DNA from: Desulfobacterales bacterium
GTDB taxonomy: Bacteria > Desulfobacterota > Desulfobacteria > Desulfobacterales > JAUWMJ01
NCBI GenBank assembly: GCA_030613225.1
Contig: JAUWMJ010000003.1
Location: forward strand, 1-23,439
Reading direction: 5' to 3'
DNA length: 23,439 bases
Under the pieces are notes generated by a model, which was not told the DNA's origin, ran no database searches, and was given only the letters and a program-made list of their open reading frames with translations. This document shows, in pieces, positions 13,812 to 21,266 of the stretch (position 1 is the stretch's first letter; each line of letters starts with the position of its first letter). Position numbers and translations under genes: made by a program.

Positions 13812-14333
13812 ATGGACAGCATACTCACTCTAGGTCCTGCGGGCACCTGTAGCGAGAAAGCAGCATCTTTTTATTTATCACTAAGAGCTTTAAATATTCC
13901 TGTTAATTTAATAAGCAGCTATGAAAAGGCGATTCAATCGCTCGTAAAGAATCAAGCCTCACATGTAATTGTTCCTGTGGCTTATACTAAACTCTATAAA
14001 ATAATATTTGAAAATAATGATAAGATTAAAGTAGTTGACAGTTTTTACAAACACACTTCAACTTTTGTTTTAGCAGGCAATAAATCAAAATTGGATTGGA
14101 AAGAAAAAATGTCTATCGCTATCCATCCTTCACCAGAACCAATTCTGAAAAAATTAAATTTCGAATATGAACCCATATATGCACAAAGCAATTCAGAAGC
14201 AGCCATTATCGCCAGCAACAATCAAGCCGATTTGACTTTAACTACTCTTCAGGCCGCCAAAATGCACAATTTAAAGATATACACCACAATGGGACAATTT
14301 CAAATGTATTGGCTTGTATTCGCTAAGGCTTAA
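13812..14333 (+). CDS. BacA-like prephenate decarboxylase homologue
   Basis: A 173-aa protein starting at ATG 13812 (an upstream TTG at 13797 is less likely). It begins TLGPAGTCSEKAA, the hallmark of the prephenate dehydratase fold, and continues with IVPVAYTKL, IHPSPEPILKK and SNSEAAIIASNNQADLTLTT. The end reads YTTMGQFQMYWLVFAKA: the TRF catalytic motif of real prephenate dehydratases is absent and there is no ACT regulatory domain. This pattern matches the non-aromatising prephenate decarboxylases BacA (bacilysin), AerD and SalX, as I recall them. The expected reaction is decarboxylation of prephenate to dihydro-4-hydroxyphenylpyruvate without loss of the ring hydroxyl. It lies 26 bp after the aminotransferase and 30 bp before the synthase. 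Confidence is high for the fold and moderate for the reaction. Confidence 0.75.
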   Translation: MDSILTLGPAGTCSEKAASFYLSLRALNIPVNLISSYEKAIQSLVKNQASHVIVPVAYTKLYKIIFENNDKIKVVDSFYKHTSTFVLAGNKSKLDWKEKMSIAIHPSPEPILKKLNFEYEPIYAQSNSEAAIIASNNQADLTLTTLQAAKMHNLKIYTTMGQFQMYWLVFAKA

Positions 14334-14363
14334 CATCTTATTATAAAAGACATTTTAAAGGAA

Positions 14364-15554
14364 ATGACTATGAATTTTTATGGGAATCAAGAAAAGAGTT
14401 TTGTTTCTGAAATAAAGCCTTCCTTTTTCATTGCTGATACAACATTAAGGGATGGCGAACAATCGCCAGGCATTGTTTTTACTCCTGAGCAGAAAATTAA
14501 AATTGCAAAAAAGCTGGATGACATCGGAATCGAGTGTATTGATGCGGGCTTTCCAGCTATTTCATCGGATGAAAGAAAATCAATTAAAGGCATCTGTGAA
14601 CAAGGATTGAATTTGAGGGTCATGACAATGTGCCGTCCGAATCGTAAGGAAATCGATATGGCATGTGAATGTGGAGTTAACGGAGTAATCCTCTGGATAC
14701 CGACTTCTGATATTCATATCCGCGCCAAATTTGGCGATGATCTGAAAATGCATCGTAAAATGCTCGTTCAGATGTCCAAGGAAGCTATTGATTATGCAAA
14801 AAATAAAGACTTAATTATTGAATTTGGAATTGAGGACGGGGCCAGGACGGAGATAAATTTTCAATTAGATGTTTTTAATATGGCTCAAGAAGCCGGTGCA
14901 GAGTATCTTGGAACAACAGATACCGTTGGTTATATGACACCTGAAAAAATGTATTCTTATATAAAAGAGTTATGTGACCATTTGGATTTACCTATTGGTG
15001 TTCATTGTCATAATGATTTCGGCCTTGCAACCGTAAATACAATTGCAGGACTTCTCGCTGGAGGCAGTTATTGCAGCCCTACGGTTAACGGTATTGGTGA
15101 AAGGGCTGGTAACGCTTCATTGGAAGAATTAATCATGATTATGAAAATCCACTATGATCTCGATCTGAAATACAAAACAGAACATATATATGAATTATCC
15201 AAAATGATCGAAGAATTTTCAGGATTTAAAATGGATGCCTTCAAACCAATTGTAGGTTCGAATGCTTATGTGCATGAATCCGGTATTCATACACATGGTA
15301 TGTTAAAAGATCCTCTAACCTATGAAATACTAGATCCAAAATCAATCGGTACCACCAGAAAATATATGATTGGCAAACATTCCGGGAAACATATTGCAAA
15401 ACATTTTTTAGATTTGCATGGTATTGATGCGTCAGAAAAAACGGTAAATAAATTCTGGTATGATATGAAAAGTGTCAATAAAATTGGAAACAATATATGT
15501 GAAGAAGAACTAATATCTCTATATCAGCATTATGCTAGTAATAAGCAGATGTAA
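14364..15554 (+). CDS. Homocitrate/isopropylmalate-synthase-like condensing enzyme
   Basis: A 396-aa member of the DRE-TIM acyl-CoA condensing family. It shows DTTLRDGEQ at residues 25-33 (Arg29 and Asp30 are catalytic or metal-binding), HCHNDFGLA with metal His214 and His216, NGIGERAGNA, and ESGIHTHGM. The family condenses acetyl-CoA with a 2-oxo acid to give a 2-substituted malate. At 396 aa it lacks the C-terminal regulatory domain of LeuA, as in homocitrate synthase (NifV/AksA) and in HphA-type 2-benzylmalate synthases. Gene order suggests the acceptor could be the prephenate-derived oxo acid made by the BacA-like enzyme; 2-oxoglutarate or 2-oxoisovalerate cannot be excluded from sequence alone. 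The start may be ATG 14364 or 14370, both after TAAAGG. Confidence 0.88.
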   Translation: MTMNFYGNQEKSFVSEIKPSFFIADTTLRDGEQSPGIVFTPEQKIKIAKKLDDIGIECIDAGFPAISSDERKSIKGICEQGLNLRVMTMCRPNRKEIDMACECGVNGVILWIPTSDIHIRAKFGDDLKMHRKMLVQMSKEAIDYAKNKDLIIEFGIEDGARTEINFQLDVFNMAQEAGAEYLGTTDTVGYMTPEKMYSYIKELCDHLDLPIGVHCHNDFGLATVNTIAGLLAGGSYCSPTVNGIGERAGNASLEELIMIMKIHYDLDLKYKTEHIYELSKMIEEFSGFKMDAFKPIVGSNAYVHESGIHTHGMLKDPLTYEILDPKSIGTTRKYMIGKHSGKHIAKHFLDLHGIDASEKTVNKFWYDMKSVNKIGNNICEEELISLYQHYASNKQM

Positions 15555-15589
15555 TTTAACCAGGGCTAACAGATTGTATAGGAGATAAA

Positions 15590-16837
15590 ATGACAATAGC
15601 TGAAAAAATAATGACAGACAAACTGAAAAATTCAAATATCACTCATGGACAGTTCGTAGATGTACCCATAGACCTCGCTGTAGGGACTGAAATAATGATT
15701 CCTTTTGTATTGAAAGAATATGAAAAAATGGACACAGATAGCATATTCGATCCAGATAAAATCGTCATTGTTAATGATCATTTTGTACCGGCAAAAGATA
15801 TCGCATCGGCCAACCTTGCGAAAACGACAAGAGATTATGCCAGGCACCGTTGTATTAAGAATTTCTTTGAAATCGGTCGCAGTGGCATATGCCATGTAAC
15901 AGTGCCGGAAAAGGGATTCGTCGTTCCGGGAGATGTTGTAATCGGTGTAGATTCTCATACTTGTACTTTAGGCGCTCTAGGCGCACTTGCCTTGGGAATA
16001 GGGGCTACTGACATGGCGGCCGCATGGGTCCTAGGCAGTATTTGGTTAAAAGTTCCGCAGACGATCAAGGTTGTATTATGCGGAAGTTTGAATAAATATG
16101 TTACCGGAAAAGACGTTGCTTTGTATTTGCTTAAACTGTTAGGTGTCGATGGCGCACTATATAAGATTATTGAATTTGCGGGTTCTGGTTTGAGTAGTTT
16201 ATCAATGGCTGATCGATTTACCTTATGTAATATGGTAGTTGAAATGGGCGCTAAGACCGGTATCATACCTGCAGATGAAATAACTTATCAGTATCTGGAA
16301 GGCCGTACAGACAGAAAAGGCACTTCTTTTGAGCCTGACAAAAATTCATCTTATTGCGAAGTAATTGAGATCAATTTATCAGATATCGACCTAATGATCG
16401 CCGCACCATATGATCCTGGAAATGTATTTGATGCAAAAGAATTAAAAGGAGTGAATATTGATCAAATATTGATAGGTTCTTGTACAAATGGCAGAATTGA
16501 AGATTACAGAATTGCTTGGTCCATAATTAAAGGCCGAAAAATCGCAGACAATATACGGTTGCTTTTATTGCCCGGCTCACCGGATGTTTTAAAACGCATA
16601 CTGCACGAGGATATGCTTGAGGATTTCATAAATGCAGGAGCTGTGATCGGGCCTTCAAGCTGTGGTCCCTGTATCGGGGGACACTTAGGTGTACTAGGAG
16701 ACGAAGAAACCGGACTATATACGACTAATAGAAATTTTGTCGGAAGAAACGGTGCTAAAAGTTCCAAAGTATATTTATGCGGTCCGGCTGTAGCCGCTTT
16801 TTCAGCGATTTCCGGTCATATAAATACAGCAGAGTAA
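15590..16837 (+). CDS. Isopropylmalate/homoaconitase-like isomerase, large subunit
   Basis: A 415-aa aconitase-superfamily subunit of LeuC/HacA length in two-subunit enzymes. The [4Fe-4S] ligands are Cys298 (IGSCTNGR), Cys358 and Cys361 (SSCGPCIGG). VIGVDSHTCTLGALGALALG supplies the active-site His region. The enzyme moves the hydroxyl group of a 2-substituted malate through dehydration and rehydration. Together with the next gene it should act between the condensing enzyme and the dehydrogenase. The start follows ATAGGAGATAAA. I call it LeuC-like without assigning leuC, because the substrate is probably not isopropylmalate given the BacA-like neighbour. Confidence 0.92.
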   Translation: MTIAEKIMTDKLKNSNITHGQFVDVPIDLAVGTEIMIPFVLKEYEKMDTDSIFDPDKIVIVNDHFVPAKDIASANLAKTTRDYARHRCIKNFFEIGRSGICHVTVPEKGFVVPGDVVIGVDSHTCTLGALGALALGIGATDMAAAWVLGSIWLKVPQTIKVVLCGSLNKYVTGKDVALYLLKLLGVDGALYKIIEFAGSGLSSLSMADRFTLCNMVVEMGAKTGIIPADEITYQYLEGRTDRKGTSFEPDKNSSYCEVIEINLSDIDLMIAAPYDPGNVFDAKELKGVNIDQILIGSCTNGRIEDYRIAWSIIKGRKIADNIRLLLLPGSPDVLKRILHEDMLEDFINAGAVIGPSSCGPCIGGHLGVLGDEETGLYTTNRNFVGRNGAKSSKVYLCGPAVAAFSAISGHINTAE

Positions 16838-16850
16838 AGGAGAACAAAAT

Positions 16851-17351
16851 ATGAATTTTTCAGGTACCGTGCACAAATACGGTGATAATATCAATACCGA
16901 TGTCATCATCCCAGCCAGGTATTGCAATACCCTCGATGAAAAGGAACTTGCCGCTCATTGTATGGCTGATATTGATGAAGAATTTCCGAACAAAGTTCAA
17001 GAAAATGATATTATAGTTGGCGGTAATAATTTTGGTTGCGGTTCTTCCCGTGAAATGGCTGTAACTGCTATTAAAGCATCTGGAATATCCTGTATTATCG
17101 CAAAATCTTTTGCAAGGATTTTTTATAGAAACGCGATTAATACCGCACTACCGTTAATCGAATGCAGTCAATTAGTGGATGAAGTAAAAAATGGAGAAAA
17201 ACTAATTATTAAATTAGATGAAGGTACTATCATTAATACCCTAAATAATAAGCATTATGATTACTTACCACCTGATAAAATAGCAAAACAGATTTTTATC
17301 CATGGCGGTTTGATTGAGTATGTAAAGGCAAAACAAAAAAATGTGGGGTAG
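16851..17351 (+). CDS. Isopropylmalate/homoaconitase-like isomerase, small subunit
   Basis: A 166-aa LeuD/AksE-type swivelling subunit, 13 bp after its large subunit. It shows NTDVIIPARY (about residues 16-25), NNFGCGSSREMAVTAIKASG (about 59-78) and the AKSFARIFYRNAINTALPL segment typical of the family. The loop after IIPARY sets the substrate in this family: archaeal homoaconitases carry a YLRT motif there, while this protein has YCNT followed by LDEKELAAHC, unlike either common type that I know. This supports a non-standard substrate. AAAGGAGAACAAA precedes the ATG. Confidence 0.92.
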   Translation: MNFSGTVHKYGDNINTDVIIPARYCNTLDEKELAAHCMADIDEEFPNKVQENDIIVGGNNFGCGSSREMAVTAIKASGISCIIAKSFARIFYRNAINTALPLIECSQLVDEVKNGEKLIIKLDEGTIINTLNNKHYDYLPPDKIAKQIFIHGGLIEYVKAKQKNVG

Positions 17352-17410
17352 AATTCAAATAAAAATATTAATTTGCATGTCTTAAGCTTATACTAAATAA
17401 GGATCATATT

Positions 17411-17758
17411 ATGGATTTATCAAAATGGACAAAGTTTAAAAGTTCTGTTTTAGGAACAAATGCATTGCTGGAACTTGTTAGCGGTAAGAACATTACGGTA
17501 AGCAGAATCTCTTCTGAGGCTGGCCTAGTTGTGGATGAACACGCACATAAACAAGAACAGGTGGTCATTGTTTTACAAGGCAAACTATCTATCGGTTTTA
17601 AAACAAGGACAAAAATTCTTGGGCCAGGTGATGCCTATGTGATTGCACCTAATGAAAGTCATTCAGCTAAAATTTTAGAAGGACCTTTTCAATCACTGGA
17701 TATTTTCAGTCCTATAAGACAGGATTTTATAGATCAAGTGGATTTAAGGAAACAATAA
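17411..17758 (+). CDS. Single-domain cupin, possibly BacB-like isomerase
   Basis: A 115-aa cupin. Motif 1 VDEHAHKQEQVVIVLQGKL (about residues 42-60) provides two His and a Gln/Glu as metal ligands. Motif 2 GPGDAYVIAPNESHSAKI (about 75-92) provides the last His, and DIFSPIRQDFI follows. BacB, which isomerises the dihydro-hydroxyphenylpyruvate made by BacA, is a two-cupin protein whose second half has a comparable pattern ending in IFFPPR. A one-cupin version beside a BacA-like gene fits an isomerase of the same intermediate, but many unrelated cupins share these motifs. It lies 59 bp after the small subunit and 1 bp before the DUF2284 gene. Confidence 0.75.
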   Translation: MDLSKWTKFKSSVLGTNALLELVSGKNITVSRISSEAGLVVDEHAHKQEQVVIVLQGKLSIGFKTRTKILGPGDAYVIAPNESHSAKILEGPFQSLDIFSPIRQDFIDQVDLRKQ

Positions 17759-17759
17759 T

Positions 17760-18434
17760 ATGAATGCGAATATTGTTGCCGACAATTCAAAAAGCAAATA
17801 CAAATATACATTGAATGCGAAGTGTAATTATGAAAACCAAATAAATGTTTATCGCGATTTAACAAGTATACCAACCGATCCACCTGAAAATTTTAGCCCT
17901 GTTTATTATAAACGAATCACTGATATTGCAAAAAACTTAGGGGTATCCTGGTCCAAGGTAATCAATCTCGATTATGTTGTGGTTGCAGATTGGGTAACCT
18001 TAAAATGTCAGTTCGGATGCCGGCATTATAATACAAATTTATCCTGTCCGCCTCAATCGCCACCACCGTCTTTGATGAGAAAAATACTAGATGAGTATGA
18101 ATTTGGACTCTTGATTGTATATGATTGCTTTGAAACTATAGATGATAAAAACTGGAAAATTATACAGCAAACAATACCAAGAATTGAAAGAGAAATTTTT
18201 TTACTGGGAAATCATAAAGCTTTTGGTTTCGCAACCGGACCCTGTCATTTTTGTAAAGAGGGGTGCAATCCCACAGGACCATGCGTTCATCCCAAAAAGA
18301 TGCGGCCGGCAATGGAAGCCTGTGGTATAGATGTTTATCAGACATTTAGAAATGTTGGCCTTGAGCTTGAAACGGTGAATACACATTTTTCTGTAAAAAC
18401 AGCGACAAGATATTCTGGACTGATTTTATTATAA
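17760..18434 (+). CDS. DUF2284 cysteine-rich metal-binding protein
   Basis: A 224-aa protein with the full DUF2284 pattern. LKCQFGCRHYNTNLSCPPQS (about residues 81-100) is followed by a conserved LDEYEFGLLIVYD helix-strand region, then GPCHFCKEGCNPTGPCVHP (about 160-178) and RPAMEACGIDVYQT. At least seven conserved cysteines point to an iron-sulfur or other metal site. The family is common in strict anaerobes and has no settled function. Its start almost touches the cupin stop (1-bp gap), so translation of the pair should be coupled. In a pathway with a cyclohexadiene intermediate it could serve as a redox partner for ring reduction; this is inference. Confidence 0.82.
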   Translation: MNANIVADNSKSKYKYTLNAKCNYENQINVYRDLTSIPTDPPENFSPVYYKRITDIAKNLGVSWSKVINLDYVVVADWVTLKCQFGCRHYNTNLSCPPQSPPPSLMRKILDEYEFGLLIVYDCFETIDDKNWKIIQQTIPRIEREIFLLGNHKAFGFATGPCHFCKEGCNPTGPCVHPKKMRPAMEACGIDVYQTFRNVGLELETVNTHFSVKTATRYSGLILL

Positions 18435-18462
18435 AATTCCATCAAGAAAAATAAGGGGACCA

Positions 18463-19542
18463 ATGGAAAATAAAAAAGTAGCAATTATTGAAGGAGAAGA
18501 TTCCTCTCCTGAATTAATGAAATTAAGTGTTAGAGTAATTCAAACCCTCGCTTTGCCGATCGAGTGGAACTGGATCGATGTCGGGCAGAGAGGTATTGAA
18601 TTATATGGCGATGATTTTTCAAAAGAAGCCAGAGAAGCAATTGATTCGGCTACAGCAACTTTTTTTGGCTCTACTAACGGCTCAAGCAAAAAAGCATTTT
18701 TTTATTTAAGGTGGGGCAAAAAGACATATGCCAACGTACGCCCGGTTAAATTTTTTACAGGATACAAAAGTCCTTTAATAAATCCTGATAAGATAGATTT
18801 TATTATAGTACGTGAAAATCTTGAAGACATGTATGCCGGCTTTGAAGGCGATATCCGAGATTTAGAATCATTGAATCTGGTAAGCGCTTTTTCAAACCAT
18901 AAATTGAACGACTATAGACCGGCCAAGTATGCCTTAAAAATAATTAGTGAAAAAAATACCAGGCCAGTTGTACGGTACGCATTCGAGCTGGCCCGAAAGC
19001 GCCGATCCGAAGGTAAACCGGGGAAGGTAGCATGTGGAATCAAACATAATATCCTTTGTATTAGTGATGGACTATTCTACGACATAGCCCGGCAAATTGC
19101 TGCAGAATATCCTGATATCAAACTAGAAATTTATTTTGTTGATGATTTGGCTCATCGCCTTGTTGTTGATCCCAATCTTTTCGACGTAATAGTAATGCCA
19201 AATCTTTATGGTGATATATTATCAGATCTGGCGGCAGGATTGATTGGAGGTTTGGGACACGTTCCCAGCGGATGTTATGGAGAAGATTATGCCTATTTTG
19301 AGCCGGTTCACGGTTCGGCTCCGGATCTTACGGGTAAAAATATTATTAATCCGACGGCTGCACTATTATCCGGTGCTATGTTGCTTGAGTATCTTGAATT
19401 TCCCAAAGCCGCTCTAAAACTTAGACAAGCTATTGCCGCAGTATATTCAACCGGAAAAGTCCTGACAGTTGATCAGGGCGGCAGAGCAACAACGGAGGAA
19501 TTTTGCAATGCAGTAATTCAAAATATTAATTTATACCAATAA
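18463..19542 (+). CDS. Isopropylmalate/isocitrate-dehydrogenase-like enzyme
   Basis: A 359-aa beta-decarboxylating dehydrogenase of the LeuB/IDH/HphB family. Supporting motifs are VRENLEDMYAGFEG (about residues 112-125), GIKHNILCISDGLF with the catalytic Lys, and PNLYGDILSDLAAGLIGGLG, which binds Mg2+ and substrate. YFEPVHGSAPDLTGKNIINP at the nucleotide end completes the set. The usual N-terminal GDGIGPE is replaced by EGEDSSPE, a divergence that may reflect substrate change. Expected role: oxidise and decarboxylate the 3-substituted malate to the one-carbon-longer 2-oxo acid. ATAAGGGGACC precedes the ATG, and it is the last gene of the operon, ending 16 bp before the convergent exporter stop. 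Confidence 0.9.
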   Translation: MENKKVAIIEGEDSSPELMKLSVRVIQTLALPIEWNWIDVGQRGIELYGDDFSKEAREAIDSATATFFGSTNGSSKKAFFYLRWGKKTYANVRPVKFFTGYKSPLINPDKIDFIIVRENLEDMYAGFEGDIRDLESLNLVSAFSNHKLNDYRPAKYALKIISEKNTRPVVRYAFELARKRRSEGKPGKVACGIKHNILCISDGLFYDIARQIAAEYPDIKLEIYFVDDLAHRLVVDPNLFDVIVMPNLYGDILSDLAAGLIGGLGHVPSGCYGEDYAYFEPVHGSAPDLTGKNIINPTAALLSGAMLLEYLEFPKAALKLRQAIAAVYSTGKVLTVDQGGRATTEEFCNAVIQNINLYQ

Positions 19543-19558
19543 ACTCGTTTATCATAAA

Positions 19559-20836
19559 TCAATAGGGCTCAGCTGACTTTGGATTTGTGGGTAATCTTCT
19601 TCTGTTTTTCAACTTATCCCACAGATAGGAGAATCCAAGTATTGCAAGGGCATAAAGGTTTGACCAACCGATGCTGAAAACGATCATGAGACAAAGTATT
19701 GCCGCCAACAGGGCTATCCAACGTTTGTACCCACGCAGCAGCGCGAACCCTGCGATCATGGCCAGTAGATAAAGCGCTATAAAAACCCCGTTGGTGTATA
19801 TCATGAATCGTTGCACATTGAATCCAACCAAATTTTTCAACAACAACGAACACAATGAAATTGTCAGGGCGACGGCTGCGGCCCAGAGCGGCACACCGCG
19901 TTTGTTAATATATGCCAGCTTGCTCGGCAGCACCCTATTGGATGCCATGCTATAAAGCATCCGAGTGATACTCATGATGTAAACATTAATCACCGAAAAG
20001 CAGCAAATAAAGGCCAATGCAGCGGCAATTATTTGGCCTTTATCACCCATGATGCCGGCGAACACCAGCGCCATCGATGAGCAGTCGGTGCTTTCGTCGC
20101 CATACGCCTGATAGCGAATCACCGCCATCACTGCGATAAGGTAGAGAATCCCGACGATCAATATTCCCAATACGATAGCCAATGGATAATCTCGTCGCGG
20201 GTTTTTGAATTCGGCCCCAAGATGTGCAACCGCCTCGATACCGACAAAGGCCCAGAAAATTAGCGCAATACTGTCTACCAGGGAAGGAATTTGGATAGCA
20301 AAGCTGAATCCAGTTTGTTGACTTCCAAAGTTCAAATCCGCCAAGAGAATAATACTGAAAAACATCAGGCTGACAATCACGGCAATCCCGGTCTGTACAA
20401 TGCCTGAAACCTTGACGCCCAGCAGCGTGAGGACCGCCAGGGCCAATAGAATCGCATATGATAGGGTCTCAATGTCGGGACTGCCGGCAGGTAATGCCTG
20501 GTGTAAATAGCTGGCGGCAAAAAAGATGGCTGGCGGCATTCCGGTAGGCAATATGGAAATGAATAACCATCCGGAAAAGTTCTCCATCCTTGTGCCGAAC
20601 GCCCTGCCTAAATAATGGCTTGTGCCCCCGGCATGGGGGTATAACTTGCCCAATTCAGCAAACGTCAGAGCGACGGGCAACATGACCACAATAATGGCGA
20701 ACCAGGCTATGGGAGCGCTTTTTCCGGCGATTGTGGCCGACATGGCCGGTACCACAAAAACCGATGTACCCAGTGTGGCTGTAACAATCAAGCCGATCCC
20801 CTGGATGATGCCGATTTGTTTGTTTAACTTACCCAT
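19559..20836 (-). CDS. yjeH: YjeH-type APC-family amino-acid exporter
   Basis: About 425 aa from the ATG at 20836; an in-frame TTG 18 bp upstream is less likely because homologues start close to QGIGL. The N-terminus GKLNKQIGIIQGIGLIVTA and the segments YPHAGGTSHYLGRAFGTR, AFVGIEAVAHLGAEFKNPRRDYP and IYTNGVFIALYLLAMIAG line up well with E. coli YjeH, an exporter of methionine and branched-chain amino acids. About 11-12 hydrophobic helices are visible. The gene is convergent with the biosynthetic operon (16 bp between stops) and has a lux-box-like dyad 76 bp upstream of its start. It appears richer in G+C than the operon. Export of the operon's amino-acid product is a reasonable but untested role. 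Confidence 0.88.
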   Translation of the reverse strand: MGKLNKQIGIIQGIGLIVTATLGTSVFVVPAMSATIAGKSAPIAWFAIIVVMLPVALTFAELGKLYPHAGGTSHYLGRAFGTRMENFSGWLFISILPTGMPPAIFFAASYLHQALPAGSPDIETLSYAILLALAVLTLLGVKVSGIVQTGIAVIVSLMFFSIILLADLNFGSQQTGFSFAIQIPSLVDSIALIFWAFVGIEAVAHLGAEFKNPRRDYPLAIVLGILIVGILYLIAVMAVIRYQAYGDESTDCSSMALVFAGIMGDKGQIIAAALAFICCFSVINVYIMSITRMLYSMASNRVLPSKLAYINKRGVPLWAAAVALTISLCSLLLKNLVGFNVQRFMIYTNGVFIALYLLAMIAGFALLRGYKRWIALLAAILCLMIVFSIGWSNLYALAILGFSYLWDKLKNRRRLPTNPKSAEPY

Positions 20837-20911
20837 AAAACAAATTCCAGCCAATAAACAAGTCGCGCCTTTATGGCTTAGTTAGCCTTACCCTATATTG
20901 ACATCTCTGTC

Positions 20912-20931
20912 ACCTGTCCATTCGGCCATTT
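20912..20931. promoter_or_regulatory. lux-box-like dyad upstream of the exporter gene
   Basis: ACCTGTCCATTCGGCCATTT matches CTG-N10-CA(G/T) and shares the core CTGnCCNNNNGGCCA with 12167 and 21659. It lies 76 bp before the exporter start on the minus strand, a normal position for LuxR-type activation. The surrounding TGTCACCTG and TTCGGCCA blocks are also found at 21653. Confidence 0.45.
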
Positions 20932-21047
20932 GTGTTGCATAAGGCGAAAGGACTTCTGATGAGCAATCATAGTCCTGCCAAAAGGATCGCGCACGATCAG
21001 TTAACTTGGTCCGACAAGCAATCCACAACACATTTTTTCTTGATTGT

Positions 21048-21068
21048 GAAAACCGTTTTTCGGTTTTC
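21048..21068. other. Short perfect hairpin
   Basis: GAAAACCG (21048-21055), loop TTTTT, CGGTTTTC (21061-21068). It could be a weak terminator or an operator between the exporter gene and the small ORF at 21156; no clear T-run follows on the plus strand. Confidence 0.35.
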
Positions 21069-21155
21069 GACAAAACATGACACGAAAAAGTTCCATTATA
21101 AATCATAGCGGCGGGATTCAGTCATCGCTATCAATGAGACCTCTAAGGATCAATG

Positions 21156-21266
21156 ATGAAAAAAGCTCTTATTGCGCTACTCGTTGTTATAGTCTTTTCA
21201 GCGCATGGAAGAACAGGGTGGCCTTTGTGGCCTTTGGGGTCCATTGGAATATTGGTTGGTAACTGA
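21156..21266 (+). CDS. Possible 36-aa secreted peptide
   Basis: AAGGA at 21145-21149 is 6 bp from an ATG opening MKKALIALLVVIVFSAHG, a compact Sec-type signal sequence with Lys-Lys, a hydrophobic core and a small-residue end. It is followed by RTGWPLWPLGSIGILVGN, rich in Gly, Trp and Pro, and a TGA. An ATG immediately before (21153) is a second possible start. It lies 650 bp upstream of luxI on the same strand. I recognise no family. The combination of ribosome-binding site, signal-like start and unusual mature part favours a real small gene, but length limits confidence. Confidence 0.5.
   Translation: MKKALIALLVVIVFSAHGRTGWPLWPLGSIGILVGN

Noticed and set aside
12598..19542. Ordinary leucine biosynthesis operon (leuABCD)
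   Set aside because: The condensing enzyme lacks the LeuA regulatory domain, and a BacA-like protein, a cupin and DUF2284 sit inside the same operon. The isomerase loop is also atypical. Leucine synthesis does not explain these genes.
12598..19542. Lysine via aminoadipate or coenzyme B side-chain synthesis
   Set aside because: No LysW/LysX-type genes or other pathway-specific partners are present, and neither route uses a prephenate-family enzyme. It remains a fallback if the BacA-like gene proves unrelated.
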